From: JAJPIG01 sp035531675
GTDB taxonomy: Bacteria; Desulfobacterota; Binatia; Binatales; Binataceae
Length of the DNA: 64,000 nt
Reading direction: 5' to 3'
Assembly (NCBI GenBank): GCA_035531675.1
Contig: DATKSL010000033.1
Coordinates: forward strand, 1-64,000
This document shows, in pieces, positions 45,426 through 54,401 of this stretch (the first letter of the stretch is position 1; every line of letters begins with the position of its first letter). The notes beneath the pieces were generated by a model. The model saw only the letters and a list, made by a program, of their open reading frames with translations, did not search any database and had not been told where the DNA came from. The translations under genes were made by a program, and so were the position numbers.

Positions 45426-46280
45426 TCAGTGCAAAAGCACCAGACTTAGTACTCCAGCCAGAAAACAATAGATCGCAAAAGGAGTAAGCGTCCTGCTTTC
45501 GAAGTACCTGATCAGGAACTTTACTGAAAAATAGGCGGCGACCGCTGCGCAGGCGGCGCCCATCAGCGCCGGCCCGATTACCATGCTGCTGCCAGAGGCA
45601 AACAACCCGGGCAGCTTGAGAACCGCGGCAGCACCGATAATGGGGGTCGCCAGGAGGAAAGAAAATCGCAGCGCATCCTCGTGCGCCAGGCCGACCATCA
45701 ACCCACCGGCGATAGTCGATCCGGTGCGTGAAAATCCCGGGAGCAATGCAAAAATCTGCATCAGCCCGACCTTGATCGACTGCCAGTACGACAGCTCGGC
45801 GGCGATTCGATGGTCGGCATCGGCCAGCCTGCCGCTATTTTTCGCTTTCCGCCGGAGAATTTCCGCCAGGTAAAGCATCCCGCCGTTCAGCATCAGAAAG
45901 CCGGCAACGTAGGCGGGCGATATGAACAGCTTCTCGACCTGCTTTTGAAATAGCAGTCCGACCAGTCCGGTCGGAACGGTGCCCACGATCAGCAGCCATC
46001 CCAGTTGTGCGTCGGCGTCCACGTTGAGGTTTCGTCGGCGCACGGATCTCGCGATGCCCGAGATGATGCGCACCCAATCTTTCCAGTAAAAAAGAAACAG
46101 CACCGCGGCTGTGGCGAAATGGGTCGCGACGAGAAACGTCAGAAAGTAGTTCGCGTCGTGATTGATATTCCAACCGAACAGGCCGAGCAGGATGATGCTG
46201 TGGCCGAGGCTCGAAATCGGAAAGAGTTCCGAGATTCCCTGGACGAGACCCAAGATTGCCGCCTGGAAATAGGAGAGCAT
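45426..46280 (-). CDS. uppP: Undecaprenyl-diphosphate phosphatase
   Basis: The 284-aa inner-membrane protein has about eight helices. The catalytic motifs are LVQGISELFPISSLGH near residues 12-27 and LLPGFSRTGSTIAGGLMVGL near 165. It recycles undecaprenyl diphosphate to the monophosphate carrier for cell-wall synthesis and gives bacitracin resistance when overexpressed. All expected residues are present. Confidence 0.95.
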   Translation of the reverse strand: MLSYFQAAILGLVQGISELFPISSLGHSIILLGLFGWNINHDANYFLTFLVATHFATAAVLFLFYWKDWVRIISGIARSVRRRNLNVDADAQLGWLLIVGTVPTGLVGLLFQKQVEKLFISPAYVAGFLMLNGGMLYLAEILRRKAKNSGRLADADHRIAAELSYWQSIKVGLMQIFALLPGFSRTGSTIAGGLMVGLAHEDALRFSFLLATPIIGAAAVLKLPGLFASGSSMVIGPALMGAACAAVAAYFSVKFLIRYFESRTLTPFAIYCFLAGVLSLVLLH

Positions 46281-46530
46281 GCGTGTTGTTGTTCCACCGA
46301 AGTGCGAATGTTCAAGCGAAAACGCAAAGTTGTTGACGTTCTAGAATACCTGCCGCGTTCGCCGGCGCCGCCCGCCGCGATTTCGCGATCGTGCGACCAA
46401 GCGCGGCGCGATACTAGCATCTTCACCCGTCTTTACCACGGTGTTCTCGTTCCTTGGCGCAACCGTGCCAATCCTTGAAGACCCGGGTTGCAGCGCCGAC
46501 GCAGGATAAATGCTAATGAAATCGATGCTT

Positions 46531-46626
46531 GGAGGAGGAAGGGGCCCGGTGGCCCCACCGGTCTTCAAAACCGGCTTAGCGGGCATTGCGCTTGCTGGAA
46601 GGTTCGACTCCTTCCCCCCTCCGCCA
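46531..46626 (+). tRNA. selC: tRNA-Sec (UCA)
   Basis: A 96-nt class II tRNA. It has an 8-bp acceptor (GGAGGAGG with CCCCCTCC, one A-C mismatch at pair 6), a 6-bp D-stem (GGGGCC-CGGT-GGCCCC), and anticodon stem CCGGT/ACCGG around CTTCAAA with UCA at 46565-46567. The variable arm has 7 bp (AGCGGGC with GCTTGCT), the T-arm is GAAGG-TTCGACT-CCTTC, and CCA is encoded. The 8-bp acceptor plus 6-bp D-stem is specific to bacterial tRNA-Sec. Confidence 0.95.
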
Positions 46627-46880
46627 GCGAAGCGCTTGAGTCCCCCGAGGTTTCTCCGCCAGCCCCAGAGAGGTTAGGATCACTCCCACCATGATAAGTG
46701 GCCGCGCAACTACAACCGATGCACAGGTTGGCGTCGCTGGCGCGCTGTGCGCGAGATGCCGCCACGTGCTGGTCCGCAACCCGCATCAAGTTCGCGCTGG
46801 GCCGCCGCCGCGCGGAGAGCGACGCGCGACGAGCGCGGCCGATTCGTTTCGGAGCCACGTGAGCCACTCGGAGGAGAGTT

Positions 46881-47132
46881 TCACGGCCACAGACGGGGTT
46901 TGCAGATGCTCGACGCGCCCAACAACAGAGCTGCAACGAACGCAAAAGAGGAGGCGTAGCTATTCCATCGGGCGGAATATGTCACTGCGTCGATGAGTGC
47001 TCGGGGATTATCGACAAGGCCGGCCCAGTCGTTTTTCAACTCCGGAACCTTACCCTTCGCCGAAATGAACCAAAATACAGCCGCGCCCAACGAGAAAAAG
47101 GCGGTTCCGTAATTCAAGATATTCATAATCAT
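46881..47132 (-). CDS. Small two-span membrane protein
   Basis: An 83-aa product (MIMNILNYGTAFFSLGAAVFW...) with hydrophobic helices near both ends and a polar middle containing GKVPELKNDWAGL and ALIDAVTYSARWNSYASS. I recognise no named family. The frame is open further upstream but the ATG at 47132 (or 47126) gives the most natural start. It lies just downstream of the 47201-47431 frame on the same strand. Confidence 0.55.
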   Translation of the reverse strand: MIMNILNYGTAFFSLGAAVFWFISAKGKVPELKNDWAGLVDNPRALIDAVTYSARWNSYASSFAFVAALLLGASSICKPRLWP

Positions 47133-47200
47133 AACAGCAAGACCCCTCGCGCTGCTCTGCCGCATCTGGGCAGGGTTTTCAAATTCTGGCTCCGCGCCGT

Positions 47201-47431
47201 TCACTTGTTTCGATAATCTGACAAGCGAAGCAGGAGCTTGGGCGGGATCGCGCCGATGTTCCCTTCGCGGTCGTAGACAACGTTGCCCGGCCCGCTTTTC
47301 TGCTCTTGCTCGCCGCGTGGCCAGCGGTAACGGCGCCGCGGTTGGCCCTCCTCGACCCTCGCCCACCATGGTGAAAAAATCGGGTCACGCCTCACGCCTG
47401 TGGAATGCCGACGTCTCTTTTCAATCATCAT
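47201..47431 (-). CDS. Small hypothetical protein
   Basis: A 76-aa, very basic product with many Arg/Lys residues and a C-terminal GNVVYDREGNIGAIPPKLLL. GAGGG lies just ahead of the ATG at 47431. No domain is recognised. It may be the first gene of a short unit with the membrane protein at 46881..47132. Confidence 0.42.
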   Translation of the reverse strand: MMIEKRRRHSTGVRRDPIFSPWWARVEEGQPRRRYRWPRGEQEQKSGPGNVVYDREGNIGAIPPKLLLRLSDYRNK

Positions 47432-47532
47432 AGGAGCCCTCTTAAATAGGAAATCTTGTCAACTCCGATCCCGAAATCAACCCTCCGTGAAGCTCGTGCA
47501 TGGCTTAAGTGGCAAGCAAAAACAGTTTTTCT

Positions 47533-47566
47533 AATCGTTTCCCTGTACTACGGGAAATCGTTTCCC
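47533..47566. promoter_or_regulatory. Operator-like dyad GGGAAA-TCG-TTTCCC with an extra half-site
   Basis: GGGAAATCGTTTCCC at 47552-47566 is a perfect 6-bp inverted repeat. The 11-mer AATCGTTTCCC also occurs at 47533-47543. Surrounding sequence is AT-rich for this genome. It lies about 100-135 bp upstream of the small gene starting at 47431 and could bind a dimeric repressor. Confidence 0.5.
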
Positions 47567-47676
47567 AACCGTTTGAGAAGAATTAGAATTTTTCATGTCA
47601 TCCAACGGGGACGAACAAAGGAACACGGGAGCGGGTGGTAGCCCGGAGCTTGGAAGACGAAGCCCTCTCCGCCGCT

Positions 47677-49164
47677 TTAGCGCTTTGAAACGGCGAAGGC
47701 GGCGGCAGAGCTGCCGGCGTTGCGACCGAACACCGCGCCCGACATCAACCCCGTCCCGCCCGGGTAATTGAAATAGAACAGACCGCCGATCAGCTCGCCC
47801 GCCGCATAGAGCCCGGGGATGCCATCGCCTTCGGTATCGATCACCTGGCCATCGTGCGAGATCCGCAGTCCGCCGAAGGTGAAGGTGATCCCGGCCGTGA
47901 CCGCAAAGGCCGTGAAGGGCGGCGTGTCGATCGGATTCGCCCAGTTGCTCTTGGGAACCGCCAGCCCTTGCGTGGCGCGGCCATCCTTGATGCTGGGATT
48001 GAACGGAATCGCGGTATTCACCGCGCGGTTGTAGTTGCGGATTTCGGCCAGCGCCGCGTCAGCGTCGACGTCGTCGAGCTTATGCACCAGCTCTTCGAGG
48101 GTCTGGGCGCTGACCCTGGTCACCTGCCGGATCCGATACTCATCGCGCAGCAGATGGGTGGCCTTGGCGTCGAATATCTGCCAGGCAAACTGGGCGGGTT
48201 GATCGAGGATCACGCGGCCATATTTCGCGTAGGTGTAGTTGCGGAAGTCGGCGCCTTCGTCGACGAAGCGTTTGCCGTTGGCGTTGATCATGATCCCGAA
48301 CGGGTAGCTGTGCTTCTGAAAACCGTCGCCGACCGCGAGGTCGCCGACCGCGGGAGCGTTGCGATCCCAGGCCACCGCGTGGCATCCCGACCAGTTACCG
48401 TAGGGCATCGCGCCCGCTTCCAGAGCCATCTTGATACCGTCGCCGGTGTTGAAGCGGGTGCCGCGCACCTTGGCCAGGTCCCAGTTCGGACCCAGGTAGC
48501 GGGTGCGCCATTCGGTGTTGGCCTCGAAGCCGCCGCTGGCGAGCACCACCGCGCGGGCGCGGATCGCGGCGCTGCGGCCGTCGCGCCGCAGGTTGACGCC
48601 ATGGACGCCATCGTCGTCGCGCAGCAGTGAGACGGCGCGGCTGTTGTACCGCACCTCGATACTGTCGTTCGCGGCGATCGCGTGCAGCGTCTGAATCAGG
48701 CCGGGCCCGCCGCCCGAAGCCTCGACCGTCAGGCCGCCCCAGAACTTGAATTTACCGCCGACCTTGAAGGCTTGCCGCCCGTACATCGGGACGAAGCGCA
48801 CGCCCCGCGACCGCATCCATCGCAGCGTTGCGTGACTGCGGCGGACCAGGATTTCGACCAGCTCGGGATCAGCGCGATATTGCGTGACGCGCCCCATATC
48901 CTCGAAGAACTGATCCTCGGTATAGGTCCCGAAATCGGTGTCGCGCTTTTCCTCGTCTGAAAGATCGGGCATCAGCTCGAGCAGATCGTCGAGCGTGGCG
49001 TAGGCGACGCGAAAGGCGCCGGCGGTGAATGCCGAGTTGCCCCCGCGTTCGGCCAACGGGGCGCGCTCCAGCACCGCCACGCTCGCGCCGCGTTCGCGGG
49101 CGGCCAGCGCCGCGCACATCCCGGCGTTTCCGGCGCCGACGATCAGAACGTCAAATTCTTCCAT
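47677..49164 (-). CDS. FAD-dependent oxidoreductase, tricarballylate dehydrogenase (TcuA)-like
   Basis: The 495-aa flavoprotein has an N-terminal dinucleotide fold (VLIVGAGNAGMCAALAARERGASVAVLERA), the mid-domain GGFEANTEWR, and a C-terminal GLYAAGELIGGLFYFNYPGGTGLMSGAVFGRNAG. The last motif is typical of the fumarate-reductase/TcuA subgroup. It probably dehydrogenates a polycarboxylate or steroid-like substrate. No TcuB-like iron-sulphur partner is adjacent, so the electron acceptor is unknown. Confidence 0.87.
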   Translation of the reverse strand: MEEFDVLIVGAGNAGMCAALAARERGASVAVLERAPLAERGGNSAFTAGAFRVAYATLDDLLELMPDLSDEEKRDTDFGTYTEDQFFEDMGRVTQYRADPELVEILVRRSHATLRWMRSRGVRFVPMYGRQAFKVGGKFKFWGGLTVEASGGGPGLIQTLHAIAANDSIEVRYNSRAVSLLRDDDGVHGVNLRRDGRSAAIRARAVVLASGGFEANTEWRTRYLGPNWDLAKVRGTRFNTGDGIKMALEAGAMPYGNWSGCHAVAWDRNAPAVGDLAVGDGFQKHSYPFGIMINANGKRFVDEGADFRNYTYAKYGRVILDQPAQFAWQIFDAKATHLLRDEYRIRQVTRVSAQTLEELVHKLDDVDADAALAEIRNYNRAVNTAIPFNPSIKDGRATQGLAVPKSNWANPIDTPPFTAFAVTAGITFTFGGLRISHDGQVIDTEGDGIPGLYAAGELIGGLFYFNYPGGTGLMSGAVFGRNAGSSAAAFAVSKR

Positions 49165-49303
49165 CGGCCGTCCGCTGCCGGCGTTGCGAAAGATCCGTGC
49201 ACTTCAACCTTCTTGACACAAGGCGGTACGGCGATCCACGACTATAGGACGCCTGGGTAGAAGGAGGGTGGATTCCGTCCCGTCCCCGGCCAAGGAGAAG
49301 CTT

Positions 49304-49993
49304 ATGGGTGTAGCCAATGGCGTTCATCATCTCGCGATCTGTACGCGCGACATCAAGGCGCAGATCGAGTTCTACACGCAGGTGGTCGGGGCGGAGCTGG
49401 AGGCGCTGTACTGGATGCACGGCGTTCAGAACACCTTCCACGGCTTCCTGAAGCTCAGCGACAGCTCGTCGATCGCGTTTGTGCAGGCGCCGGAAATCAA
49501 CGAGATTCAGCCGGTCAAGGGGCTCTCGCACGCCGCCTCACACGCCGGACCGGTGGCGGCCGGCACGATGCAGCACGTGGCGCTCAATGTCGATACCGAG
49601 GCCGACCTGCTCGCGATTCGCGACCGGGTGCGCGCCCATGGCTACTGGATCATGGGTCCGCTCGATCACGGCTTCTGCAAATCGATCTATATGGCCGCGC
49701 CCGAGGGGATCATGCTGGAGTTCTCGACCTCGGAAGGCCATCCGATCGACGGCGAAGCGTGGATCGATCCCGAGGTCGTAAAGCTGGCGGGGATTAGTGC
49801 CGACGATCTCGCACGCTATAAGAAGCCGCCGCGCTTCGAGTCGCAGGGCGGCACGGTGCCGAATCCCGATCATCGGTCGAAGCCGGTGCCCGAATTTCCG
49901 CCGGGTCTCGACAGGGTTTTTACGATGAGTGACGCTGAGGTCACCGCCAAGCTGAGCGAGTCGACGCCGCCGGTCAAGGTCAGCCGCCGCTAA
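49304..49993 (+). CDS. VOC-family protein (glyoxalase/dioxygenase superfamily), larger copy
   Basis: The 229-aa product starts with GVHHLAICTRDIKAQIEFYTQVVGAELEALYWM, a VOC beta-alpha-beta-beta-beta unit with a probable metal-ligand His at residue 8 or 9. The second unit contains MQHVALNVDTEADLLAIRDRV and EGIMLEFSTSEG, with His and Glu ligands. Such proteins include extradiol dioxygenases, isomerases and resistance proteins; the reaction is unknown. AAGGAG precedes the ATG. The cupin gene follows 17 bp downstream. Confidence 0.85.
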   Translation: MGVANGVHHLAICTRDIKAQIEFYTQVVGAELEALYWMHGVQNTFHGFLKLSDSSSIAFVQAPEINEIQPVKGLSHAASHAGPVAAGTMQHVALNVDTEADLLAIRDRVRAHGYWIMGPLDHGFCKSIYMAAPEGIMLEFSTSEGHPIDGEAWIDPEVVKLAGISADDLARYKKPPRFESQGGTVPNPDHRSKPVPEFPPGLDRVFTMSDAEVTAKLSESTPPVKVSRR

Positions 49994-50010
49994 TCGCGCG
50001 CGGCTCGAAG

Positions 50011-50466
50011 ATGGCAAATCGCCGGCCCACGCTTTACCGGTTCGACGCGATGCCGCGGCAGACCGTGCTCGGCGGCCGGCTGGAGCGGACCGCGCTGCGC
50101 AGCGACGGCGCGATCGTCACGCTCAACTGGTTCCGGCCCGGCTCGTCCAGAGTCGAGCCGCATAACCATCCGTTCGACCAGCTGAGCTTCATCTTCGAAG
50201 GCACGCTGATCTTCGAGATCGACGGCGAGCAGATCGAGGCCGGCCCCGGCAGCGCCCTGCGGATACCGTCGGGTGCGATGCATACCGCGTGGCCCAAGGG
50301 CGATCAGGTGGTGCTCAATGTCGACGTGTTCGCGCCGATTCGATCCGACTACCTGTTCCTGACCGCTCATCAGGACGACGAATTTGCCGACCGCAGCGCC
50401 GGGCCGGCGCCGACCACTGGCTTCGCCGGCGCGGCCGACGATGGCAAGCAAGGCGGCAAGCGCTAA
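50011..50466 (+). CDS. Cupin-domain protein
   Basis: A 151-aa single-domain cupin. Metal-binding residues are in PHNHPFDQLSFIFEG (two His and Glu) and SGAMHTAWPKG (His). Small cupins of this kind bind Mn, Fe or Zn and act as dioxygenases, isomerases or sensors; no specific role is evident. It follows the VOC gene closely on the same strand, so both may act on the same compound. The C-terminal 25 residues are low complexity. Confidence 0.83.
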   Translation: MANRRPTLYRFDAMPRQTVLGGRLERTALRSDGAIVTLNWFRPGSSRVEPHNHPFDQLSFIFEGTLIFEIDGEQIEAGPGSALRIPSGAMHTAWPKGDQVVLNVDVFAPIRSDYLFLTAHQDDEFADRSAGPAPTTGFAGAADDGKQGGKR

Positions 50467-50477
50467 GCCGGATACCG

Positions 50478-52163
50478 CTAGCGGCCGGCGCGCAGCGAAC
50501 TCTCGCGCAGCCCGCTCAGCGTCGCGCGGGTGGTGAGCGCTTCGGGATCGAGCTGGATCTCGATCAGTGCGGCGCGCCCGGATCTCAACGATCGCTCGAA
50601 GGCATCGGCAAACTCGCCGGTGCGCTTGACGGTCTCGCCGTGCAGACCGTAGGCGCGCGCCAGCGCCGCGAAATCCGGATTGACCAGGTCGCTGGCGATT
50701 ACACGCGTTGGATATTCGCGCTCCTGATGCATCCGAATCGTGCCGTACATGCGGTTGTTGATCACCAAGAAGATCGGCGCCACGCGGTACTGATGCGCGG
50801 TCGCGATCTCCTGCCCATTCATGAGGAAGCAGCCATCGCCCGAAAACGAGAGCACGCGGCGATCGGGATAGACCAGCGCCGCGGCGACTCCCGACGGAAC
50901 CCCGTAGCCCATCGAGCCGTTGGTCGGAGCGAGCTGTGTGCCGAGCTCGCGGAAGCGCCAGAAGCGATGTACCCAGCCGGTGAAGTTGCCGCCGCCGTTG
51001 GTGACGATCGTGTCGGGCGGCATCTGGTCGCGCAGGCTGGCGACGATTTCCGCGAGCTGGACCTCGCCGGGATTCTTCAGCGGCTCGCCATAGGCCAGGT
51101 AATCCTGATGGGCGCGCGCGATCTGCTCCTCCCACGCTGAAGCATCGACCGGTTTCATCGCTTTGGCGGCGGCCGCGAATTGGGGCATCCCGGCGACGAT
51201 CGGCAACGCGGCCTGATAGACGCGCCCGAGTTCTTCGGAGCCGGCGTGAACGTGTACCAGCTTTTGCCGGGGACGCGGCACCTTGAACAGCTCGTAGCCC
51301 CCGGTGGTCGCCTCGCCCAGCCGCGGCCCGACCGCGAGCACCAGGTCAGCATTCTCGAACATCGCGAGCAGCTTCGGATTGGGTGCGATGCCGAGATCGC
51401 CGGCATAGCAGGGATGCAGATTATCGAAATGGTCCTGGCATCGGATCGAGGTCGCGGTCGCCAGCCGATTGGCCGCGGCGAAGTCGCCGATATCGCGCAC
51501 CGCCTGCGGAGTCCAGGTCGAGCCGCCGAGGAGCATCATCGGATGCCGTGCCGCCGCCAGCAGCTCGCGCAGCCGCGCCATCTGATCGGCGCCGGGGCTG
51601 GCCTGGACGGCCTGGTAGGGAGCTGCGTCGGCCGTCGCGACCCGATCGCACAGCATGTCTTCGGGCAGCACCAGCGCCACCGGGCCGGGACGTCCCGAGC
51701 AGGCCAGCGTGAAAGCATGCGCCACGAACTCCGGGATGCGGGAGGCGTCGTCGATCTGGGCGACCCATTTGGTGAAGGGACCGTACATGTGCCGGAAATC
51801 GATCTCCTGGAACGCCTCGCGCTCGGCGAAAGCGCGCGGCACCTGGCCGATGAAGATCACCAGCGGGGTCGAATCCTGATAGGCGGTATGCAGGCCGATA
51901 CTGGCATTGGTCGCGCCGGGCCCGCGCGTCACGAAGCAGACCCCCGGCCGTCCGGTGAGCTTGCCGTAGGCCTCGGCCATGTAAGCGGCGCCGCCTTCCT
52001 GCCGACATACGATCAGCCGCAGCCGTTCGCGGACGTCGTACATGGCGTCGAGCGCGGCGAGATAACTCTCGCCCGGCACGCAGAAAGCGGTGTCGACGCC
52101 ATGAATCATGAGCTGATCGATCAGTACCTGGCCGCCGGTGCGGGTCTTTGCGAGCTCGCTCAT
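50478..52163 (-). CDS. Thiamine-diphosphate-dependent enzyme (acetolactate synthase family)
   Basis: The 561-aa enzyme has three domains in ThDP order. The N-terminal PYR domain has FCVPGESYLAALDA with the catalytic Glu, then a central FAD/nucleotide-fold domain, then a C-terminal PP domain with GDGCFLMNGQEIATAHQYRVAPIFLVINN binding Mg and diphosphate. It resembles the large subunit of acetolactate synthase, but no small regulatory subunit gene (ilvN) is adjacent. It may instead be a decarboxylase, carboligase or related catabolic enzyme. Confidence 0.87.
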   Translation of the reverse strand: MSELAKTRTGGQVLIDQLMIHGVDTAFCVPGESYLAALDAMYDVRERLRLIVCRQEGGAAYMAEAYGKLTGRPGVCFVTRGPGATNASIGLHTAYQDSTPLVIFIGQVPRAFAEREAFQEIDFRHMYGPFTKWVAQIDDASRIPEFVAHAFTLACSGRPGPVALVLPEDMLCDRVATADAAPYQAVQASPGADQMARLRELLAAARHPMMLLGGSTWTPQAVRDIGDFAAANRLATATSIRCQDHFDNLHPCYAGDLGIAPNPKLLAMFENADLVLAVGPRLGEATTGGYELFKVPRPRQKLVHVHAGSEELGRVYQAALPIVAGMPQFAAAAKAMKPVDASAWEEQIARAHQDYLAYGEPLKNPGEVQLAEIVASLRDQMPPDTIVTNGGGNFTGWVHRFWRFRELGTQLAPTNGSMGYGVPSGVAAALVYPDRRVLSFSGDGCFLMNGQEIATAHQYRVAPIFLVINNRMYGTIRMHQEREYPTRVIASDLVNPDFAALARAYGLHGETVKRTGEFADAFERSLRSGRAALIEIQLDPEALTTRATLSGLRESSLRAGR

Positions 52164-52254
52164 AGCGCTTCATGCTCTCCTGTTCCGGATGCGAAACTGA
52201 GCCTATACTATCGCGTAATCCTCAGAATCTAAGCGATCCAGGGAGGCTCCGACG

Positions 52255-53187
52255 GTGGCAACCGGCAATATCCCATGCGGCATCGGCATTCCGCAGAATT
52301 TCGCCAATTCCCGACTCGATCTGAAGCTGATTCACGACTTCGCGCCGCGCGCCGAAGCACTCGGCTACGACAGCCTGTGGGTGCAGGAGCAGATTATCAC
52401 CGACGCTCCGCTGCTCGAGCCGGTGACGCTGATGACTTACGTCGCGGCGTTGACCACCAAGGTACGCATCGGCTCCTCGGTGTTGCTGATCGTGATTCGC
52501 AACCCGGTGCAGCTCGCCAAGAGCCTGGCCACGCTCGATCAGCTCAGCCAGGGACGGCTGATCGCCGGCGTCGCGATCGGCGGCCCGCACGTGCCGGAAA
52601 AAGTCTTCGGCGTCGGCGGCGGCAAACGCTCGCGCCGCTTCATCGAGGCGCTCGCAGTCATCAAGGCCTTATGGACCCAGCCGAAAGCCACCTTCAAGGG
52701 CGAGTACTGGAATTTCGAGAACATCCCGATGGAGCCCAAGCCGCTCCAGAAGCCGCATCCGCCGCTATGGTTCGGGGCCCGCACCGAAATTGGCTTGAAA
52801 CGCGCGGTGCGCCTTGGCGACGGCTGGATGGGCCCGGGCTCGACCTCGACCGCCGATTTCGCCGACCATGTTCAGATCGTGCGGCGGCAGTTGGAGGCGA
52901 CCAAACGCGATCCGGCGAACTTCCCGATCTCCAAGCGTGTCTACCTAGCGGTCGACGAGAATCGGGATCGCGCCGAGCGCCGGCTGCGCGAGTGGTTCCA
53001 GATGCGCTACAAGAACGCCGCGATGGGCTCGCAGGTCTCGATTTGGGGCGGCAAGGCGGAGGTTACCGACAAACTGCGCGAGCTGGTGCGCGCCGGCGCC
53101 CAGCATCTGCTGCTCAACCCGGTGTTCGAAGAAATGGAGCACGCCGAGCTGCTGGCCGGCGAGGTAATGCCGCACCTGCAGGGCTGA
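52255..53187 (+). CDS. LLM-class flavin/F420-dependent oxidoreductase
   Basis: The 310-aa protein has the short form of the luciferase fold: GIGIPQNFANSRLDLKLIHDF, RAEALGYDSLWVQEQII, VRIGSSVLLIVIRNPVQLAKSLATLDQLSQGRLIAGVAIGG and HPPLWFGARTEIGLKRAVRLGDGWM. The length and the last block are typical of F420-dependent members, but FMN cannot be excluded. The GTG start has GGGAGG upstream. It is divergent from the ThDP enzyme gene. Confidence 0.86.
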   Translation: MATGNIPCGIGIPQNFANSRLDLKLIHDFAPRAEALGYDSLWVQEQIITDAPLLEPVTLMTYVAALTTKVRIGSSVLLIVIRNPVQLAKSLATLDQLSQGRLIAGVAIGGPHVPEKVFGVGGGKRSRRFIEALAVIKALWTQPKATFKGEYWNFENIPMEPKPLQKPHPPLWFGARTEIGLKRAVRLGDGWMGPGSTSTADFADHVQIVRRQLEATKRDPANFPISKRVYLAVDENRDRAERRLREWFQMRYKNAAMGSQVSIWGGKAEVTDKLRELVRAGAQHLLLNPVFEEMEHAELLAGEVMPHLQG

Positions 53188-53205
53188 GCGGGGTCTGCGC
53201 GGCGA

Positions 53206-54324
53206 TCAGTCGCGCCAGACGCGGCGCGCGGTCTCGACTACCAGGCGGAGCTTCGCGATCTCGTCGTCGAGGCTGACCAGGTTGCCCTCGACGGTGCTCG
53301 AAAATCCGCATTGCGGGCTGAGCGCGAGCTGATCGAGCGGCACGAAGCGGGCGGCCTGGTCGATCCGGCGCGCGAGCTCGTCGACCGTCTCGAGTGCGCG
53401 GGTCTTCGAGCTGACCAGTCCCAGCACCACGGTTTTGCCCCGCGGCACGAAGCGCAGCGGCGAGAAATCGCCCGAGCGCGGGTCGTCGTATTCCAGGAAA
53501 TAGCCGTCGACGTTGATCTGGTTGAACAGGATCTCGGCCACCGGCTCGTAGCCGCCCTCGGCGACCCAGGCGCTCTGGAAGTTGCCGCGGCACAGATGCA
53601 TGCAGATCGTCATGGCGGGCGGACGGGTCGCGATCGCGGCGTTGATCAAATGCGCATAGGTGGCGGGCAGGGTCTCCGGATTCTCGCCAATCAAGCGTAC
53701 CTGATCGCGCAATTTCGGATCGCACAGGTAGGCCAGGTTGACCTCGTCGATCTGCAGATAGGTGCATCCGGCCTGCGCGAGGTCGGCCACCTCTTCCGCG
53801 TAGATACGGCCGAGGTCGGCGTAAAAGCCGGCGAGCTCCGGATAGGCCCTCTCGTCGATCGCGCGGCGCCCGCCGCGGAAATGCATCGTGCTCGGCGACG
53901 GGATAGTGACCTTCGGCGTGACTTGCGCAATCGACTTCAGGAAATTGAAATCCTCGCGCATGATCGCGCTGGGCCGGGCGAGCTTACCCGTCACCCGGAT
54001 CCCGGGCGGCATCACCTCGATGTCGCCCTCGGCGCGATGAAACTTCGCCTTGACGCTGGGCGGCACCACGGTGACGTTCTGGAAGCGTTCGAGGAAATCG
54101 AGATGCCACCAGGTGCGGCGGAATTCGCCGTCGGTGACGGCCTGGAAGCCGAGCTCTTGCTGGAGCTTGACGGCCTCGCGGATGCATCGGTCTTCGACTT
54201 CGCGCAGCTCGGCGGCCGTCATCCGTTCCTGTTTGCGGGCTTCGCGGGCGGCCAGCAGCTCCGGCGGACGCAGCAGGCTGCCCACGTGATCGGCGCGAAA
54301 TGGTGGCGTCGTCTTAAGCGGCAT
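53206..54324 (-). CDS. MetE C-terminal-domain protein, paralogue 2 (YxjG/YxjH-like)
   Basis: A 372-aa MetE-core protein starting FRADHVGSLLRPPEL, the YxjG/YxjH pattern. The zinc ligands are kept: His and Cys in CMHLCRGN, Glu in FLEYDD, and Cys in LSPQCGFSS. It differs from the other two paralogues, which share CWG and AGTDCG motifs. YxjG/YxjH-type enzymes are implicated in methyl transfer to homocysteine or related thiols, but the natural donor is uncertain. The N-terminal MetE domain is absent. Confidence 0.85.
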   Translation of the reverse strand: MPLKTTPPFRADHVGSLLRPPELLAAREARKQERMTAAELREVEDRCIREAVKLQQELGFQAVTDGEFRRTWWHLDFLERFQNVTVVPPSVKAKFHRAEGDIEVMPPGIRVTGKLARPSAIMREDFNFLKSIAQVTPKVTIPSPSTMHFRGGRRAIDERAYPELAGFYADLGRIYAEEVADLAQAGCTYLQIDEVNLAYLCDPKLRDQVRLIGENPETLPATYAHLINAAIATRPPAMTICMHLCRGNFQSAWVAEGGYEPVAEILFNQINVDGYFLEYDDPRSGDFSPLRFVPRGKTVVLGLVSSKTRALETVDELARRIDQAARFVPLDQLALSPQCGFSSTVEGNLVSLDDEIAKLRLVVETARRVWRD

Positions 54325-54401
54325 GATCGAACTCGGCGGAAGAGGCTAGCGCCGGGACGCGTGGAACGTCCCGGCGATGTTAGCGTTTCAAAAACAACTG
54401 C

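Noticed and set aside
46576..46779. Minus ORF with LIMVGVILTSLGL (DUF2905-like)
   Set aside because: Only a short hydrophobic stretch matches, and the frame runs antisense through tRNA-Sec. It is too weak to call a gene.
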